Shown here one piece after another: positions 26,803 to 35,947 of a stretch of 64,000 nt of DNA (the stretch's first letter is position 1; each line of letters starts with the position of its first letter). Origin of the DNA: Lunatimonas lonarensis. Lineage in GTDB: Bacteria; Bacteroidota; Bacteroidia; Cytophagales; Cyclobacteriaceae. The position numbers and the translations under genes were made by a program. The notes under the pieces are model-generated. The model did not search any database, was not told the DNA's origin, and was given only the letters and a program-made list of their open reading frames with translations. The stretch is from NCBI RefSeq assembly GCF_000390185.1, contig NZ_AQHR01000041.1, positions 62,001 to 126,000 on the forward strand. The letters are read 5' to 3'.

Positions 26803-29124
26803 ATGCATTTACCGGTCTTGTTTATGCTGGCCCTGCTGTTTTCCTGCAGCGAACCGAAGCCATCCTATGAACGGGCCATGGATCCTTGGGCATTTCGGTC
26901 GGTGCTCGACAAGCAACCCCGCATGCTTACCCTAGCCTTACATCCCGATTGCTTTGCGGCCTACAATTTGGAAAAAGGAGAGCTTTACAAAGTTTGGAAA
27001 GGGGGGGTAAGACTCGAAGGAACCGTTTACACCAATAAAAAGAATATCCAACCAACCAGCTGGGGAATCCCCTATATAGAAGACACCTCACTGCCTAGGC
27101 GTTGGCAGCTATTAGGGCCGGATGGCTCAGAGGCTAGTTTCCGTCTCCAGCAGCGTGGGTATTCCTTTAAAAAAGATCAGATTTTGCTGCATTATGAGCT
27201 AATTGGGGATTCAGGTCAGTTGATCTATATTGACGAGATTCCCGAGTATACCCGGAATAAGAGCTCTGCTGCTACCTTTGAGCGCAATTTTGCGGTTCGG
27301 GGATTGCCTCAGGGGTACCGCCTCAGCTTATTGGGAGGCCGGGAACCCTTTGAAATGCGTGCCAACGGCAATCACGCCCTACGCATCGACCTTCCTTCAC
27401 TTCCTTCGCCCGAAATGCCGCCGTTTCGGGAGCAATATGACCATTTGGGCATTTTGCGCATGGAGAATAGCGATTGTTACACCTGCCACGAGGAAAAGAA
27501 CCAGATGGTAGGGCCTTCCTTTCTTGACATTGCTGCGAGGTATCGGGGAAGCAAGCAAAATTACCCCTATTTGATCAAGAAAATCCAAGAAGGAGGGGCC
27601 GGCGTATGGGGAGATACACCTATGAATGCCCATCCGCTGTTGTCCGAGGCCGATATTAGGCCCATGCTGGATTACATCATGACCTTTGCACCGAAAGAGC
27701 AGGAGTCCGGCACCGCCGTGCCAAAACAGGTTTCCCTCGTAGTCAGTCCAGAGGAGAAGGCGAAACCAGGGTTTGGTGCATCGTTGGAAGGAGTCCATCC
27801 CAGTTTTGACCTGGTAACCCTACACCGGGAGGATTTCCAACCTCGGGTTGGGGGATTGGCCATTGCGCCGGACGGTGGTTTGCTGGTCACCACATGGGAT
27901 AGTATTGGGGGAGTATACCACCTTTCATGGGAGGACACCGCGGATCCGCGCGGCTTCAAGCTGAAACGAATCGCCGCCGGTTTGGCGGAGCCACTCGGAA
28001 TCGAAGTGGTAGGGGATGACCTTTACGTACTTCAAAAGCACGAACTGACGAGGCTTCGGGATTTGGACGGGGATGGCATCATGGATGAGTATTATGCAGT
28101 ATGTAATTCATGGGGTGTGACCGACGATTTCCATGAGTTTGCCTTTGGCCTGGTTTTCAAAGAAGATCATTTCTATATCACCCTTTCGATGGCCATGCGT
28201 CTGACGGCAGACCAACGGCAGGCACCCGACCGAGGAAAAACCTTGAAGATAGCGTTGGATGGAAGTTTCGAGCCGATTGACTACGGATTGAGAACCCCAA
28301 ATGGTATTGGGGTTGGTCCTGAGGGAGAGCTTTTTGTCACAGACAACCAAGGACAGTGGTTGCCAGGGAACAAGCTCATCCACGTACAGAGAGGTGCTTA
28401 TAATGGGATGGCTTGGGGATTGGATCCGGAGTTGGAGTCGGTGCCCGAGATGGTGCCGCCGGCGATATGGCTGCCCGATAAGGAAATCGGAAATTCACCC
28501 ACTGAACCAGTCCTGATGCGGTTTGGCCCCTACGCGGGGCAGTTGGTTCACGGAGACGTGACCCATGGGGGCATTAAAAGAGATTTTCTGGAAAAAATCA
28601 ATGGTTCCTACCAAGGAGCGGTGTTCCGTTTTTCCCAAGGATTCCATGCCGGGGTAAATCGACTGGTTTGGGGCCCCGACGATGCGCTCTACGTGGGCGA
28701 AGTGGGCATGGTTGGGGGATGGAGCTGGAAGGAGCGCCAATTTGGTTTGGAAAAGCTTACCTACAATGGCAATCCTACCTTTGAAATGCTGGCGATCCGT
28801 GCCACACCGCGGGGGTTCGAGATCGAATTTACCGAGCCTATAAAGCATACAACATTCGATCCCAATGGGATAAGCCTCAGCCACTGGTGGTATTTGCCGA
28901 CCGAATCTTACGGAGGGCCAAAAATGGATCTTGCGCCATTAACACCTACGCGTATAGAAGTGTCCCCTGACCGGAAACGGGTTTACCTAGAGGTTCCTGG
29001 TCTGAGATCGGGGCGGGTAGTCCATTTTCTGTTCGATCCCTCGTTGGAAAGCGAATCAGGGAGGCCGCTGTGGTCAGGGGAGGCGTGGTACACATTAAAT
29101 TCAATTCCAAACGACAACATTTAG
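26803..29124 (+). CDS. Cytochrome c / beta-propeller lipoprotein, dehydrogenase-like
   Basis: About 773 residues from the ATG at 26803, which gives a signal peptide with lipobox LLFSCSEP; an upstream ATG (26743) would bury it. The N-terminal third is an unrecognised beta domain. It is followed by a single cytochrome c centre (NSDCYTCHEEKNQMVGPSFL, heme on CYTCH). The C-terminal half is a beta-propeller of the sugar-dehydrogenase type: GGLAIAPDGGLLVTTWD, RLRDLDGDGIMDEYYAV, GLRTPNGIGVGPEGELFVTD. Such proteins are thought to oxidise sugars or alcohols outside the cytoplasm and pass electrons to the heme. No PQQ genes are nearby, so the cofactor is uncertain. Confidence 0.85.
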   Translation: MHLPVLFMLALLFSCSEPKPSYERAMDPWAFRSVLDKQPRMLTLALHPDCFAAYNLEKGELYKVWKGGVRLEGTVYTNKKNIQPTSWGIPYIEDTSLPRRWQLLGPDGSEASFRLQQRGYSFKKDQILLHYELIGDSGQLIYIDEIPEYTRNKSSAATFERNFAVRGLPQGYRLSLLGGREPFEMRANGNHALRIDLPSLPSPEMPPFREQYDHLGILRMENSDCYTCHEEKNQMVGPSFLDIAARYRGSKQNYPYLIKKIQEGGAGVWGDTPMNAHPLLSEADIRPMLDYIMTFAPKEQESGTAVPKQVSLVVSPEEKAKPGFGASLEGVHPSFDLVTLHREDFQPRVGGLAIAPDGGLLVTTWDSIGGVYHLSWEDTADPRGFKLKRIAAGLAEPLGIEVVGDDLYVLQKHELTRLRDLDGDGIMDEYYAVCNSWGVTDDFHEFAFGLVFKEDHFYITLSMAMRLTADQRQAPDRGKTLKIALDGSFEPIDYGLRTPNGIGVGPEGELFVTDNQGQWLPGNKLIHVQRGAYNGMAWGLDPELESVPEMVPPAIWLPDKEIGNSPTEPVLMRFGPYAGQLVHGDVTHGGIKRDFLEKINGSYQGAVFRFSQGFHAGVNRLVWGPDDALYVGEVGMVGGWSWKERQFGLEKLTYNGNPTFEMLAIRATPRGFEIEFTEPIKHTTFDPNGISLSHWWYLPTESYGGPKMDLAPLTPTRIEVSPDRKRVYLEVPGLRSGRVVHFLFDPSLESESGRPLWSGEAWYTLNSIPNDNI

Positions 29125-29126
29125 CT

Positions 29127-30524
29127 ATGAACAGAAGAGCGTTTATCGGAAAGACTGGATCAGCATTGGTACTGGGTGCCGCAGGGGTTTCCTCTTTTTC
29201 GTTTACAACAAATCGTCCTATGAAGCAGTCCCTTAAGAACATCCAAATTACCCATGTTGATTCGAATTTTGAGCGAGAGTTGCTCACACCATACCGATTT
29301 AAAGGCAGTGCTATTTCGGAAGCCTGGCAGGTAATGTCCTTCCTAAAGTCTGCCAGCGGATTACATAAAATCGGCATCGGAACGCAGGGTACCTTGTGGT
29401 CCGACCAAAGGGTGTTCTTCTCCCATTCTGTCAATGGTGGCAACGCATTGATGTATGCGATGACCGAACGGGCGCTTCAACTGCTCAAGGGTAATAGCTT
29501 TACCGATCCGGTGACGTTGTTGGAGGATTTGTTTCCAGAGGTATATGCCTACGGTAAAAAGATCACCGGAAGGGAGGATCTAAAAAAGACCTTTGCGTTG
29601 AACGCGCTGGTAAGTGTGGACAATGCGGCTTGGATGATGTATGCGGCCGAGAATGGCATGCGGAATTTTGACGAAATGATCCCTGAGGCGTATAAGCCGG
29701 GGTTGTCCCATAGACACGATAAAGTTGCCAGCATCCCTTCCTTTAGTGTAGGGGCAAACATAGAGGATGTAAAAGCAGCAGCTGATAGGGGGCATTTTAT
29801 CATGAAACTTAAGACAGGATCGGCCGGTACCCAGAAAGAGATGCTCGAAAAGGACATCGAGTTTTTAACCGGCGTTCATAAGGCACTAGGCCATCTGGAA
29901 ACGCCCTATACAGAAAATGGGAAAATTCCCTATTATTTCGATGCAAATGAACGGTATGAAACGAAGGATACATTGGAGCGTTTCCTTGATCATGCGAAAA
30001 AAATAGGTGCGTTTGATCAAATTGCGGTTATTGAAGAGCCTTTCGGTGAAGATAACGAGACCTATGTAGGGGATTTGGGCGTTCGGGTGGCTGCGGACGA
30101 AAGTGCGCACACCGTTGAGGATGCACTGGCAAGGATTGAACAAGGCTACACCGCTATCGCGGTTAAGGCCATTGCCAAGACGCTGAGTATGACGATGAAG
30201 ATCGCCCAAGCGGCTTATGAAAAAGGCGTTCCATGCTTTTGCGCAGATCTCACGGTCAATCCCATTTTGGTAGATTGGAACAAAAATGTAGCTGCCCGCC
30301 TTGCCCCTTTTCCCGAAATGAATCTTGGGCTGCAGGAAACCAATGGACATCAGTATTATAAGAATTGGGAGAGGATGCTTTCCCATCACCCCATGGCCGA
30401 TGGCTCCTGGATAAAAACCGTAAACGGTGTGTACCCAACGGACAATACCTTTTATGAAAAAAGCGGAGGAATCCTCTTGAACTCTCCCCATTATGAATCG
30501 GTTTTCCATCATAATCTCTCGTAA
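29127..30524 (+). CDS. Tat-exported enolase-superfamily enzyme (MLE subgroup-like)
   Basis: 465 residues from the ATG at 29127, 2 bp after the previous stop. The N-terminus NRRAFIGKTGSALVLGAAG is a twin-arginine signal. The enolase-superfamily residues are in order: KLK in IMKLKTGSAG, the metal ligands D and N in YFDANERYE, E in VIEEPFGED, D-E in VAADESAHT and the second base K in AVKAIAKT. This MLE-type set supports racemase, epimerase or dehydratase chemistry on an acid substrate. Export of such an enzyme is uncommon. Last gene of the sulfatase operon; it could act on the acid made by the upstream dehydrogenase. Confidence 0.85.
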   Translation: MNRRAFIGKTGSALVLGAAGVSSFSFTTNRPMKQSLKNIQITHVDSNFERELLTPYRFKGSAISEAWQVMSFLKSASGLHKIGIGTQGTLWSDQRVFFSHSVNGGNALMYAMTERALQLLKGNSFTDPVTLLEDLFPEVYAYGKKITGREDLKKTFALNALVSVDNAAWMMYAAENGMRNFDEMIPEAYKPGLSHRHDKVASIPSFSVGANIEDVKAAADRGHFIMKLKTGSAGTQKEMLEKDIEFLTGVHKALGHLETPYTENGKIPYYFDANERYETKDTLERFLDHAKKIGAFDQIAVIEEPFGEDNETYVGDLGVRVAADESAHTVEDALARIEQGYTAIAVKAIAKTLSMTMKIAQAAYEKGVPCFCADLTVNPILVDWNKNVAARLAPFPEMNLGLQETNGHQYYKNWERMLSHHPMADGSWIKTVNGVYPTDNTFYEKSGGILLNSPHYESVFHHNLS

Positions 30525-30816
30525 GCACTAGCGTCGATTTCATTTCGTTATACCAGTCAATCCTATAATCCTTATAGAGTTATAGTTGGTTTTTTTATGT
30601 AATAAAACCAAGCTGAAACTATATTAAATGAGGAATGTCAACATGTGCGCTAAAAAAAATTCAACGAATATTTTTTTATTTAGAAAGTTGATTTACATTT
30701 GGAAAAATGTATTTTGAATATACAAAAATGCTGATTAATTTTTTGAAAGTGTTTTTGTAGAAGCAATACAGAGCAAGGATTTTAGAATCACCTTTCGTTT
30801 AAAAAACCGTACCGCC
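30525..30816. other. AT-rich intergenic region before the response regulator
   Basis: No gene seen in these 292 bp. A TAnnTTTG match (TACATTTG, 30694-30701) may be the -7 element of the downstream gene, but no convincing -33 partner is visible. It would leave a leader of about 110 nt. Confidence 0.4.
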
Positions 30817-31209
30817 GTGAAGATATTATTGATTGATGACGATCCTATTGTGATATTATTGCAAAGGAAGTTGATGGAGAAGGCTGGATTCATCGATGAG
30901 ATCGAAGCCTATGGGGATGGAGAAGCGGCCATAGAATTCCTGAAAAAGAGCGAGGAGGGAAAAAGGTACCTGATTCTCCTGGATATCAATATGCCGGGCA
31001 TGTCAGGGTGGGAATTTTTGGATCAACTGGATACGTTGAACCTTCCAATTACTTACTCTGTCGTCATCATCACATCCTCCATAGAGCAGGCCGAGCGAGA
31101 TAAATCCGAGGAATATTCGCAGGTGATAGATTTTTGGATCAAGCCTTTCAATGTGGAGAGTTTTCAAAAGTTAAAGGAAAAAGAGGAGCTGAAGGGATTT
31201 TATCATTAG
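30817..31209 (+). CDS. Single-domain response regulator (receiver only)
   Basis: A 130-residue CheY-like receiver with no output domain, starting at GTG (MKILLIDDDPIVILLQRKLM). Acidic pocket DDD at residues 7-9, phosphoacceptor Asp56 in LILLDINMPGMSG, the conserved Ser/Thr in VVIITSSIEQ, and Lys in FWIKPF. It must pass its signal by protein contact. No histidine kinase is present in the window, so the partner is encoded elsewhere. Confidence 0.9.
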   Translation: MKILLIDDDPIVILLQRKLMEKAGFIDEIEAYGDGEAAIEFLKKSEEGKRYLILLDINMPGMSGWEFLDQLDTLNLPITYSVVIITSSIEQAERDKSEEYSQVIDFWIKPFNVESFQKLKEKEELKGFYH

Positions 31210-31309
31210 GGTAGGTAGCCGATGTTAAACTGCTTACCTTTTCGATGTATTGGCTTTTTTTGATTAGTTTTGAGCACCTTATTTAGTGCCAACGCTAACC
31301 ATTCACGCC

Positions 31310-32737
31310 ATGTCCTCAACCCAATTGACCAAAGTATTTTTTTCACTAGTCCTTTATTTCACTCTTTTCCATCCTGCCCACGCCCAGCAAGAGGGTGAGT
31401 TGAATGGGACTGTGGTAGATGGATACAAGGGAATCTGGTTTACCTTGGGACAGTTTTCCCAATATGGCGATAAGTATTCCGGCGGATTGGGAACTTATAC
31501 AGCCAAGCACATTCCCCTCGCCATTTATGCCCCCGCTGTTCAGAAGACATTTTTTGTATATGGAGGTACCACCTCCGAATCGGATCGATACTTGTTGTGT
31601 ATGATCGGAAGCTATGACCATAAGACCAAGAAAGTATCTAAACCCGTGGTAGTTCACGACAAAGGCGGGGTGGACGATCCACACGACAATCCAAGCTTGG
31701 CCATTGATGACCAAGGTCACCTGTGGGTATTCGTAAGCGGTCGGGGCCGAAGGCGAATGGGATACAAATACCGAAGTACAGAGCCCTACCAAATCAATGC
31801 TTTCGAACAGATTACAGAAGAGGAAATGACCTATCCCCAGCCCAAGTTCATTGCTGGTAAGGGTTTTCTGAATCTATTCACGAAATACACCGGATTGCGG
31901 GAGTTGTATTTTGAGACCAGCCCGGATGGTTTTGAATGGACTGAAGATAAAAAATTGGCGGGCATCCGAAGAGAGGGCGACACGCAGGGTGGGCACTATC
32001 AGATTTCGGGGCAATTAGGGGATAAAATTGGTTTTTTCTTCAATTGGCACCCAGATGGAAATGTAGATAGGCGAACCAATATTTACTACATGCAAACTAC
32101 GGACTTTGGGGAAACCTGGACTACGATCGATGGTAAGCCGCTTACACTTCCTGTCGCAGAAGTAAATAGTCAGCCACTGGCAGCGGAATATTTTAGCCAG
32201 GAAATAAATGTATATATCAAGGATGTTGGGTTTGACGAAAATGGACATCCCGTAGCGTTGTTTGTTTCCGGGCCCGGGCACCAACCGGGACCGGAGAATG
32301 GTCCCCGGTCCTGGAGTGTCATACATTGGACGGGAGACAAATGGGAAACCACAAAGATCACCGAATCTGACCAAAACTATGACAGTGGCAGTATTTGGGT
32401 GGAAGGAAATGAATGGACCGTGGTGGGTCCTACGGATAATAGCCCACAACGGTGGGGTGCCGGAGGTGAACTGGTGCAATGGAAGTCACGTGATGGGGGA
32501 AGGACCTGGGTTAGGGAAAGGCAGATCACCAAAAACAGTATCCGAAACCACAACTATGCCAGAAGGGTGGTCTCAGGAGCGGAACCCTTCCGATTTTTTT
32601 GGGCCGATGGCAATCCCGACGCCTTTAGTAAATCCAGGCTGTACTTTGGAGATAGCCGGGGTCGTGTATGGGCATTGCCCTATGATATGAAAGGCGATGA
32701 ACAGCGGGTTAAGCGGGTCAAAGCATTTAGAGACTAA
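31310..32737 (+). CDS. Secreted BNR_4 beta-propeller protein (possible polysaccharide lyase or hydrolase)
   Basis: 475 residues from the ATG at 31310, which yields the signal peptide MSSTQLTKVFFSLVLYFTLF ending HPAHAQ. The BNR_4 repeat signature is VVDGYKGIWFTLGQ, GDKYSGGLGTYTAKH, KTFFVYGGTTSESD and SRDGGRTWVRE. The fold is a seven-bladed propeller. BNR_4 proteins include ulvan lyases (PL24, PL25) and proteins of unknown activity, so a polysaccharide-cutting role beside the sulfatases is plausible but not shown. Confidence 0.8.
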   Translation: MSSTQLTKVFFSLVLYFTLFHPAHAQQEGELNGTVVDGYKGIWFTLGQFSQYGDKYSGGLGTYTAKHIPLAIYAPAVQKTFFVYGGTTSESDRYLLCMIGSYDHKTKKVSKPVVVHDKGGVDDPHDNPSLAIDDQGHLWVFVSGRGRRRMGYKYRSTEPYQINAFEQITEEEMTYPQPKFIAGKGFLNLFTKYTGLRELYFETSPDGFEWTEDKKLAGIRREGDTQGGHYQISGQLGDKIGFFFNWHPDGNVDRRTNIYYMQTTDFGETWTTIDGKPLTLPVAEVNSQPLAAEYFSQEINVYIKDVGFDENGHPVALFVSGPGHQPGPENGPRSWSVIHWTGDKWETTKITESDQNYDSGSIWVEGNEWTVVGPTDNSPQRWGAGGELVQWKSRDGGRTWVRERQITKNSIRNHNYARRVVSGAEPFRFFWADGNPDAFSKSRLYFGDSRGRVWALPYDMKGDEQRVKRVKAFRD

Positions 32738-33067
32738 AGTACTGGACAAAAAGGCGGTTTCGAAGCGTGCACGCCTTTATTGTTCAGGGAAACGTTTCGT
32801 TTTCTAATTAACGAGGTCATTCGATGGTAGAGCACTGTGAGACCGTGTTTAATATTTTGGCGTAATTTTTTCTAGGGATAGGAAAAAACCGGAAAAATAT
32901 GCTAATTTGTACTAATATCCTGAATGTAGCCTACGGGTACGGTTGTACCGAGGTATCCGCATCCCTCCATCTCAGAGTTTAACGCTCCTCCCTTTGGCCG
33001 GTGTATATACCGAAATTTGGGAGCCGTTCTATGTCCCAAAAATTTAATTTGAAACCAAAACACATTA
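32738..33067 (+). promoter_or_regulatory. Terminator-like hairpin and structured leader of the cold-shock gene
   Basis: No gene. After the BNR gene a hairpin AAAGGCG / CGCCTTT (32750-32756, 32772-32778) may end transcription. Further on lie three inverted repeats before the cold-shock gene: GGTAC-GGTT-GTACC (32936-32949), CGGTGTATATACCG (32999-33012) and TTTGGGA / TCCCAAA (33016-33022, 33034-33040). A leader with several hairpins is typical of cold-shock genes whose mRNA folds with temperature. The promoter itself is not clear. Confidence 0.5.
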
Positions 33068-33535
33068 ATGGCAAAATCAAGAGAAACTTTTAACAAAAAA
33101 GAAAAAGAAAAGAAACGACTTAAGAAGAAGCAAGACAAGGAAGAAAAGAAGGAAGCCCGTAAGACCAGTACCCATAAGGGTGGAGACCTTTCCGATATGA
33201 TCGCCTACGTAGATGCGGATGGCAATATCACGGATACTCCGCCAGACCCACACCGGAAAATGGAAGAGGTGGATCTTGAGAGTATAGAGGTCAGTGTTTC
33301 CCGAAAATCCGAATCAGAGGAAGAGGAGGATACCATCCGTAAGGGAAAAATTTCCTTTTTCAATACCTCGAAAGGGTATGGTTTTATCAAAGACCAAATC
33401 ACCCAGGAGAGTATATTTTTTCATGTCAACGGACTGGTTGATCAGGTAGCTGAGGGAGATTTGGTCACCTTTGATACGGAAAAAACCCCGAAGGGACTTA
33501 GCGCTGTGGAAGTTAAGCTTGCTCCAAAAGCCTAG
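33068..33535 (+). CDS. Cold-shock-domain protein with charged N-terminal extension
   Basis: 155 residues. The first ~95 are very Lys/Glu-rich (EKEKKRLKKKQDKEEKKEAR), with an acidic patch SESEEEEDT. The C-terminal 60 are a cold-shock domain: KGKISFFNTSKGYGFIKD with RNP1 KGYGFI, and RNP2 in ESIFFHVNGL. CSD proteins bind single-stranded RNA and melt structure. The long extension distinguishes it from a plain CspA and may add RNA or ribosome contacts; this is inference. A large structured leader precedes it. Confidence 0.92.
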   Translation: MAKSRETFNKKEKEKKRLKKKQDKEEKKEARKTSTHKGGDLSDMIAYVDADGNITDTPPDPHRKMEEVDLESIEVSVSRKSESEEEEDTIRKGKISFFNTSKGYGFIKDQITQESIFFHVNGLVDQVAEGDLVTFDTEKTPKGLSAVEVKLAPKA

Positions 33536-33558
33536 CTGTCGTCCATCATTTCTCGTAG

Positions 33559-33590
33559 TGCCAATCTGTTCGGTAGGGAGCGGATTGGCA
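33559..33590 (+). terminator. Probable terminator after the cold-shock gene
   Basis: Perfect 8-bp stem TGCCAATC / GATTGGCA with a 16-nt loop, followed by a T-rich but interrupted stretch. It lies 24 bp after the stop codon. Confidence 0.6.
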
Positions 33591-33652
33591 TTTATGTTCT
33601 ATTTTTTTAAATTCATGCGTGGAATGTTTATTGACCATGATGAATATCCTAT

Positions 33653-34195
33653 ATGAACCATAAAGCCTTTATTTTCGGGTGGATCCTAGTCGGATTGCTC
33701 GGATGCAGTCCCTCCAAGCTGCAGGTTACAGAGGTAGCCGAGGATTTTGTGCTCGAAAAATACAGTACGTTTGATTTTTACAAAACGGACGCCTCCGGGG
33801 ACTTAGGGGATAATTATCAGGCGGGCATTGATTTCCTTAAAGGGGAGATCGCCAAACAAATGGCCTATAGAGGTTTATTGCGTGATGAAGAGTCCCCTCA
33901 GGTATGGGTCAACATTGGCGTGTGGGTAGAGGAACAAACCCAGACACGGGAAACCGGACTGGTTACGGACCCCGGAACCTTCAATTACATCGGGCAGAGA
34001 AGGTATTCTTGGAAATCGGAAACGGTAGAACTGGGCACCTACAAAAAAGGAACCGTTACGCTACATTTGGTAGATGCCACTGAAAACAACGCCCTATGGA
34101 TCGGTACGGTAGAAGAGATTCTGGTTTCCAACGAAGACCGGCTTCGAAATCGCATCATGCGGGGAGTGGAAAAGGTATTTATCGAGATCCCTTGA
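33653..34195 (+). CDS. DUF4136 lipoprotein
   Basis: 180 residues with a signal peptide ending VGLLGCSPS (lipobox). The rest matches the DUF4136 pattern of small periplasmic lipoproteins: FVLEKYSTFDFYKT, AIDFLKGEIAKQMAYRGLLR, GTVTLHLVDATENNALWIGT and RIMRGVEKVFIEIP. Members are widespread in Bacteroidota and Proteobacteria; the function is unknown. It lies convergent with the minus-strand hydrolase gene, whose end is 8 bp away. Confidence 0.85.
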   Translation: MNHKAFIFGWILVGLLGCSPSKLQVTEVAEDFVLEKYSTFDFYKTDASGDLGDNYQAGIDFLKGEIAKQMAYRGLLRDEESPQVWVNIGVWVEEQTQTRETGLVTDPGTFNYIGQRRYSWKSETVELGTYKKGTVTLHLVDATENNALWIGTVEEILVSNEDRLRNRIMRGVEKVFIEIP

Positions 34196-34203
34196 CTCGG
34201 AAG

Positions 34204-35004
34204 CTATTGTGCCAAGAAGTCGTGAACCAGTTTCCTGACTTCCCGATTATGCCTTTCGGCATCCAGGTATTTGGAGGACACCTTTTCCAACCGTGCACTA
34301 CCGAGATGTGTTTGGTAGGTCTGCGCGTAGGAAAAAGGGTGTAGTGGGTCGTCGTCGCTGCCGATTACCAGGGAAGGCATCGTGAGTTGGGCAAGCGTCT
34401 TGCAGTCCTCAAATGGCCTGTCCTCCGGAATATGTTTCAGCAACGCATAGGATGTACCGGCTTGAGGCCTGATAAAATGACCCAACAAGGAGTCTGCATA
34501 GCCAGGATCTGTCTGAACCAATCCCTGAAAAAGTAATGACTCCCGGAAATACTCACGTCCTGCGGCCAGCCCATATTTTTGAATGAGGTCGTGGATAAGT
34601 TTAAGGGGTTCAAAATGGGCCGGATCTTTTTCATGGATCCAAGCGGGTCGGATCAAGACCAATTTTTTGATTTTTTCAGGCTGGGATAAGGCTAGCCGGG
34701 TACTGATGGCCGCTCCAAGGGAGAGGCCTCCCAAGAAAAATTTCTCTATTTCCAAGTGGGCCAATAAATTTTGTATATCCGACTCGAAAACCTTCATTTG
34801 GGCATCGGATTCGGTTATGAAACGTTTTGACTTTCCATGGCCACGAAAGTCCATGGAAACGATGCGATGTCCTTTCATGCCATTACATAGCTCCTTTGCT
34901 TGAATGATAGATGCCCCCAAGCCATGAAGGAATACAAATGCCTGACCCGTTCCTTGATCCAGGTAATTGAACTGAATATGGTTATGCTCAAATATTCGCT
35001 CCAT
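34204..35004 (-). CDS. Alpha/beta hydrolase
   Basis: 266 residues from the ATG read at 35004 (MERIFEHNHIQFNYLDQGTG). The hydrolase fold shows the oxyanion motif VFLHGLGAS, the nucleophile elbow GGLSLGAA, the acid in VIGSDDDPLHP and the His in DAERHNREV. The class includes esterases and C-C bond hydrolases; the substrate is unknown. The frame is open upstream, but that part overlaps the isomerase gene. The chosen start overlaps the isomerase end by 17 bp, so the two are translationally coupled. Confidence 0.85.
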   Translation of the reverse strand: MERIFEHNHIQFNYLDQGTGQAFVFLHGLGASIIQAKELCNGMKGHRIVSMDFRGHGKSKRFITESDAQMKVFESDIQNLLAHLEIEKFFLGGLSLGAAISTRLALSQPEKIKKLVLIRPAWIHEKDPAHFEPLKLIHDLIQKYGLAAGREYFRESLLFQGLVQTDPGYADSLLGHFIRPQAGTSYALLKHIPEDRPFEDCKTLAQLTMPSLVIGSDDDPLHPFSYAQTYQTHLGSARLEKVSSKYLDAERHNREVRKLVHDFLAQ

Positions 35005-35845
35005 CGGGTAATCCGGAAAAACTGGCGTGAAGAATGGGTTGAAGGTAACGTAGTGCTTCCGGCACCTGCTCTTCTCCGATGCCATGGATGACAAAAGAAC
35101 CGGAATAGCCAATGCTTGATAGCTTTTCGAAGAAGAACGGAAAGTCAACAGCACCAATCCCCGGTGTAACGTATTTTCCGTCCAGCATTTTATCCTTCAG
35201 GTGGGCCACCGCTACCAGATCTCCCAATAGATCCAAGCCTGCATCAATCTTTTCGTTGACCTCAGCGATGGAGGATGCTGTCTCAAATAGGTTTGCCGGA
35301 TCAAAAATGATTTTGATCAAAGGACTTTGAAGCTCGTCTACCAGTCGTTTTGCAGTATCTGCACTGTTTACAATATTGCCAAACTCAGGCTCAACGCCCA
35401 GGTTAACTCCGTATTTTTCAGCGGTAAGAAGACAGCGCTCCATCATCGTAAGCAGGTCGGCCCAAGCCTCATTGGAGTGGTTTTCGGGATGCCACCTCCA
35501 CATATCGTGCGGATCGCGCGTACCCGTACAAAGGGTAACCATGGATATCTCCAAATCCTGGGCCACTGAACAGAGAACGTTGAGCGAAGCAAGACCCGCG
35601 GCCCGCTCGGCTTCATCCGGATGAATTAGGTTAAAGGTGGCCGAAAGACCCACCAAATCCAATGGATAGCGTCCTTTGGCGGTTTGGATTTCGTCGATTT
35701 TGAAAGGGGGTACCGATGGGGGCAGTGGGGGAAGACCGGAACTCACCATGTTATAATGAAGTGCATCAAAGCCCAATAGCTTGGCCTTCTGGAAGATCCT
35801 GTCGGGATTGCCCGAAAAAGTCTTTGAAAATATTCCTAAATGCAT
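34988..35845 (-). CDS. Sugar phosphate isomerase/epimerase-type TIM-barrel protein
   Basis: 285 residues of the xylose-isomerase-like AP-endonuclease-2 fold. It shows MHLGIFSKTFSGNPDRIFQK, the metal-site strands GVNLGVEPEFGNIV and IIFDPANLF, and AHLKDKMLDG. Typical members isomerise or epimerise sugars; the exact substrate is not visible. It is cytoplasmic (no signal). It is divergent from the 35948 gene and is followed by the alpha/beta hydrolase on the same strand. Confidence 0.85.
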   Translation of the reverse strand: MHLGIFSKTFSGNPDRIFQKAKLLGFDALHYNMVSSGLPPLPPSVPPFKIDEIQTAKGRYPLDLVGLSATFNLIHPDEAERAAGLASLNVLCSVAQDLEISMVTLCTGTRDPHDMWRWHPENHSNEAWADLLTMMERCLLTAEKYGVNLGVEPEFGNIVNSADTAKRLVDELQSPLIKIIFDPANLFETASSIAEVNEKIDAGLDLLGDLVAVAHLKDKMLDGKYVTPGIGAVDFPFFFEKLSSIGYSGSFVIHGIGEEQVPEALRYLQPILHASFSGLPDGANI

Positions 35846-35910
35846 AGCTTTTGAAATTCTGATGAAATCAAAGTTACCTTATTTCCTTTTTCATAAAAAG
35901 CCCTTTTGGC

Positions 35911-35918
35911 TATCTTTG
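35911..35918 (+). promoter_or_regulatory. Bacteroidota -7 element TATCTTTG
   Basis: TATCTTTG matches TAnnTTTG and lies 29 bp before the ATG at 35948. It favours that start over an upstream non-ATG codon. The -33 partner is weak. Confidence 0.45.
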
Positions 35919-35947
35919 ATCTGAAACCCCCAATTTTCTATCTAAAT

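Noticed and set aside
32936-33040. Leader of the cold-shock gene as a known riboswitch class
   Set aside because: Three hairpins are visible but no motif of a named riboswitch is recognised.
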